The notes beneath the pieces are model-generated. The model was not told where the DNA came from. It ran no database searches and saw only the letters and a program-made list of their open reading frames with translations. The translations under genes were made by a program, and so were the position numbers. A stretch of DNA of 64,000 nucleotides from Haematobia irritans (Eukaryota; Arthropoda; Insecta; Diptera; Muscidae), in assembly GCF_050003625.1 (NCBI RefSeq), contig NC_134398.1:27063211-27127210 (forward strand), written 5' to 3'. Below are positions 61,923 through 64,000 of this stretch, piece after piece; position 1 is the first letter of the stretch; each line of letters starts with the position of its first letter.

Positions 61923-62238
61923 GTACGGTTGTCACAGTTCATAGAATTCTAACAAAAAATGTAGATTTTTTACTGTTTGTTATATTGGTAGAATTCATGA
62001 AGTTATTGTAGATTTTGCAAAATATTCCTCTACAACTACGAGGTACTTTACAAATTTTTATAGCTATAAAATTTTTTAACATAATAGACATAAAATTTTG
62101 AGAAAAATGTCTATAGAAATACAATTTTGACAAAATTGTCTATAGAAATAAAATTTTGAGAACATTTTCCATAGAACTACAATATTGTCGAAATTTTCTA
62201 AAATTTTGACAAATTTTCTATAGAAATAAAATTTTGAC
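61923..62238 (+). repeat. GGTTGTCA element end and R-orientation 29-bp units
   Basis: GGTTGTCA (61927-61934), ATAGAATTCTAACAAAAAATG, TTGGTAGAATTC, then CCTCTACAACTACGAGG (the counterpart of CTCTCCAACTAAGAGG at 57 kb) and R units from about 62085. Interrupted by the SINE. Confidence 0.75.
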
Positions 62239-62590
62239 GGGAGCCACCGTGGTGCAATGGTTAGCATGCCCGCCTTGCATACACAAGGTCGTGGGTTCGA
62301 TTCCTGCTTCGACCGAACACCAAAAAGTTTTTCAGCGGTGGATTATCCCACCTCAGTAATGCTGGTGACATTTCTGAGGGTTTCAAAGCTTCTCTAAGTG
62401 GTTTCACTGCAATGTGGAACGCCGTTCGGACTCGGCTATAAAAAGGAGGTCCCTTGTCATTGAGCTTAACATGGAATCGGGCAGCACTCAGTGATAAGAG
62501 AGAAGTTCACCAATGTGGTATCACAATGGACTGAATAGTCTAAGTGAGCCTGATACATCGGGCTGCCACCTAACCTAACCTAACCTAACC
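62239..62590 (+). mobile_element. tRNA-derived SINE with (CCTAA)n tail
   Basis: The head is tRNA-like: A box TGGTGCAATGGTTAGCATG (62250-62268) and B box GGTTCGATTCC (62294-62304), the internal RNA polymerase III promoter. A ~240-bp tRNA-unrelated body follows (AGCGGTGGATTATCCCACC, AACGCCGTTCGGACTCGGC), then four to five CCTAA copies. TAAAATTTTGAC occurs at 62227-62238 and 62591-62602, consistent with a 12-bp target duplication, though the motif is also part of the host 29-bp unit. SINEs are moved by LINE reverse transcriptase; no partner LINE is present here. Confidence 0.88.
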
Positions 62591-62602
62591 TAAAATTTTG
62601 AC

Positions 62603-63040
62603 AAAATTTTCTATATAAAAATAAAAAAATATATTCTATATAAAAATAAAAAATATATTCTATATAAAAATAAAAATATATAAAAACTCTATATAAAAAT
62701 AAAAATATATAAAAATAAAATATCTGAAATAAAATTTTCTATAGTAATAAAATTTTATAAAAATTTTCTATAGAAGTAAAATTTTGACAACATTTTCTAT
62801 AGAAATAAAGTGTTGACAAAATTTTCTATATAGAAATAATATTTTGGGAAAATTATCTATATAAAAAAAATTTTGACAAAATTTTCTATAGAAATAAAAT
62901 TTTGACATTTATAATCCTGCACTGTAATTATAAGATTTTAATCTTGTTGTGTAGGTACTCAATAAAAATTAAATGAAATAAAATTTTGAGAAAGTTTTCT
63001 ATAGAAATAAAATCTTGAGAAAATTTTCTATAGAAATAAA
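62603..63040 (-). repeat. 29-bp R array with degenerate CTATATAAAAATAAAA runs
   Basis: After the SINE the array decays into a 20-27-bp CTATATAAAAATAAAAA repeat (62610-62735), returns to normal R units to about 62905, has about 80 bp of unassigned sequence, then two or three R units. Confidence 0.85.
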
Positions 63041-63415
63041 ATTTCCATTTTTTTGTTTTGTTATTGTTGGTTTTGTTCTTTAAGCATTGTTGTTGTTTTT
63101 TATTGCAGCTTAAAACCATACATTGACTAAACTACAAGTGTAGCTTAACCAACAGAGGAGAAGAATGTTTGTCAAATTTATTTGGGCAAAGCCCTATAGA
63201 CTGCAAGATGGTTGGATGGACGCACGTTTCGGAATTACCACATTCCTCATTAGCATTCTCTACTTGCAGCAAAACTATCAACCAATTATCGGAATAAATT
63301 CAGGCAGTTCATTAAACCCAACAATTAACCACACTTGAACCCTCCGAAAAAAGGTTTTGTATGATAGCCGGCTTATGCCGAAATAAATTCAAAACAAACA
63401 TATCTCTTTTCCTAT
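63041..63415 (+). mobile_element. Foldback element F5, left arm and core
   Basis: TTTTGTTATTGTTGGTTTTG, GCATTGTTGTTGTTTTTTAT, GCTTAAAACCATACATTGAC, CTACAAGTGTAGCTTAACC, the core, and GATAGCCGGCTTATGCCG, ending AACATATCTCTTTTCCTATG. The right arm is missing. Confidence 0.8.
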
Positions 63416-64000
63416 GAAATTTTGACAAAATTTTCTATAAAAATAAAATTGAAAAAAATATATAGAAATAAAATTTTAAAAATATATTCTATAAAAATAA
63501 AATTAAAAAAATGTCTATAGATATAAAATTAAAAAAAAAAATCTATAGAAATAAAATTAAAAAAAATATATATAGAAATAAAATTTTGACAAAATTTTCT
63601 TTACCAATAAAATTTTAACAAAACTTTCTATAGAAATAAAATTTTGACAAAATTTTCTTTAGCATTAAAATTTTGTCAAAAATTTCTATAGAAATAAAAT
63701 TTTGACAAAAGTTTCTATAAAAATAAAATGTTGACAAAATTTTCTATAGGAATAAAATTTTGACAAAATTTTCTATAGGAATAAAATTTTGACAAAATTT
63801 TCTATAGAAATAAAATTTTGACAAAAGTTTCTATAAAAATAAAATGTTGACAAAATTTTCTATAGGAATAAAATATTCACAAAATTTTATATAGAAATAA
63901 AATTTTGACAACATTTTCTATAGAAATAAAATTTTGACAAAAATTTTTTTAGCATTAAATTTTAGCAAAATTGTCTATAGAAATAAAATTTTGAGAAATT
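63416..64000 (-). repeat. 29-bp array, R orientation, running off the window
   Basis: R units; the first part (63440-63570) has A-rich shortened units (ATAAAATTAAAAAAA), later units are regular, with an 87-bp block (AAAAGTTTCTATAAAAATAA) present at about 63707 and 63822. Confidence 0.93.

Noticed and set aside
62239..62320. Functional tRNA gene
   Set aside because: A and B boxes are present, but the cloverleaf is imperfect and the sequence continues into a SINE body and repeat tail.
62569..62594. Telomere or interstitial telomere repeat (CCTAA)n
   Set aside because: Only four to five copies, placed exactly at the 3' end of a SINE with a target duplication behind it.

Overview
This window looks like nuclear DNA from a calyptrate (muscid-type) fly with a large, repeat-choked genome. 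The basis is AT-rich noncoding sequence, a canonical GT splice donor behind a homopolymer-rich (Gln, His, Ser) exon, a mariner-like transposase, a tRNA-derived SINE, and elements carrying the 'GGTTTATATGGGGGCTATA' tandem repeats that I associate with house fly / stable fly / horn fly DNA. The family-level assignment is inference; no species call is possible from sequence alone. There is no bacterial-type gene organisation, operon, rRNA or functional tRNA gene.

Only two credible coding segments exist. One is a minus-strand exon at 5678-7208 (512-codon open frame, ending at a phase-1 GTAAGT donor). It probably contains the start of a secreted protein, because an internal Met is followed by a signal peptide. 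Its 5' leader/promoter probably lies in the unique sequence at 7209-9240, and everything from 5677 down to 1 would be its first intron. The other is the catalytic half of a mariner-like transposase at 23394-24107, inside an internally deleted element with intact ends.

By adding up intervals, roughly 24 kb (over a third) is one 29-bp AT-rich minisatellite. It occurs as long arrays in forward (F, centre GTC) or reverse (R, centre GAC) orientation: F at 1-591, 9906-11262, 19826-20345, 32165-35456, 37491-39152, 47576-51455, 53151-53280 and 55854-56990; R at 1495-2236, 17204-20480, 24283-27575, 40985-46455, 57185-58475 and 62085-64000. Array orientation agrees with the position of short flanking ends carrying GGTTGCCA/TGGCAACC wherever such an end can be seen. 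This suggests the minisatellite is the expandable interior of a terminal-inverted-repeat element.

The remaining repeats are: a second TCGAAAATCGACTTTT-type satellite with a ~381-bp higher-order period (2237-5371); two related families of non-autonomous elements that start AACAAGTA, end GGGTATAA and carry ~153-bp tandem repeats (A type at 12.6-14.2, 21.6-24.3, 29.1-31.3 and 39.2-40.1 kb; C type at 28.4-31.7, 53.7-55.8 and 60.7-61.9 kb, plus fragments); TA-target MITEs with CACAGAAAAAA ends; a foldback family at 15.9-17.2, 48.4, 50.6-51.2 and 63.0 kb; a Helitron-like insertion (41122-43296); and a SINE (62239-62590). Several are nested, and some insertion sites can be reconstructed from neighbouring copies. 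Unique, apparently non-coding sequence fills 0.6-1.5, 7.2-9.5, 11.9-12.6, 14.2-15.6, 20.5-21.6, 27.6-28.4, 35.5-37.5, 40.1-40.9, 46.5-47.6, 51.5-53.1 and 58.7-60.7 kb. I found no multi-gene biological system; the most novel material is the architecture of the minisatellite-bearing elements.
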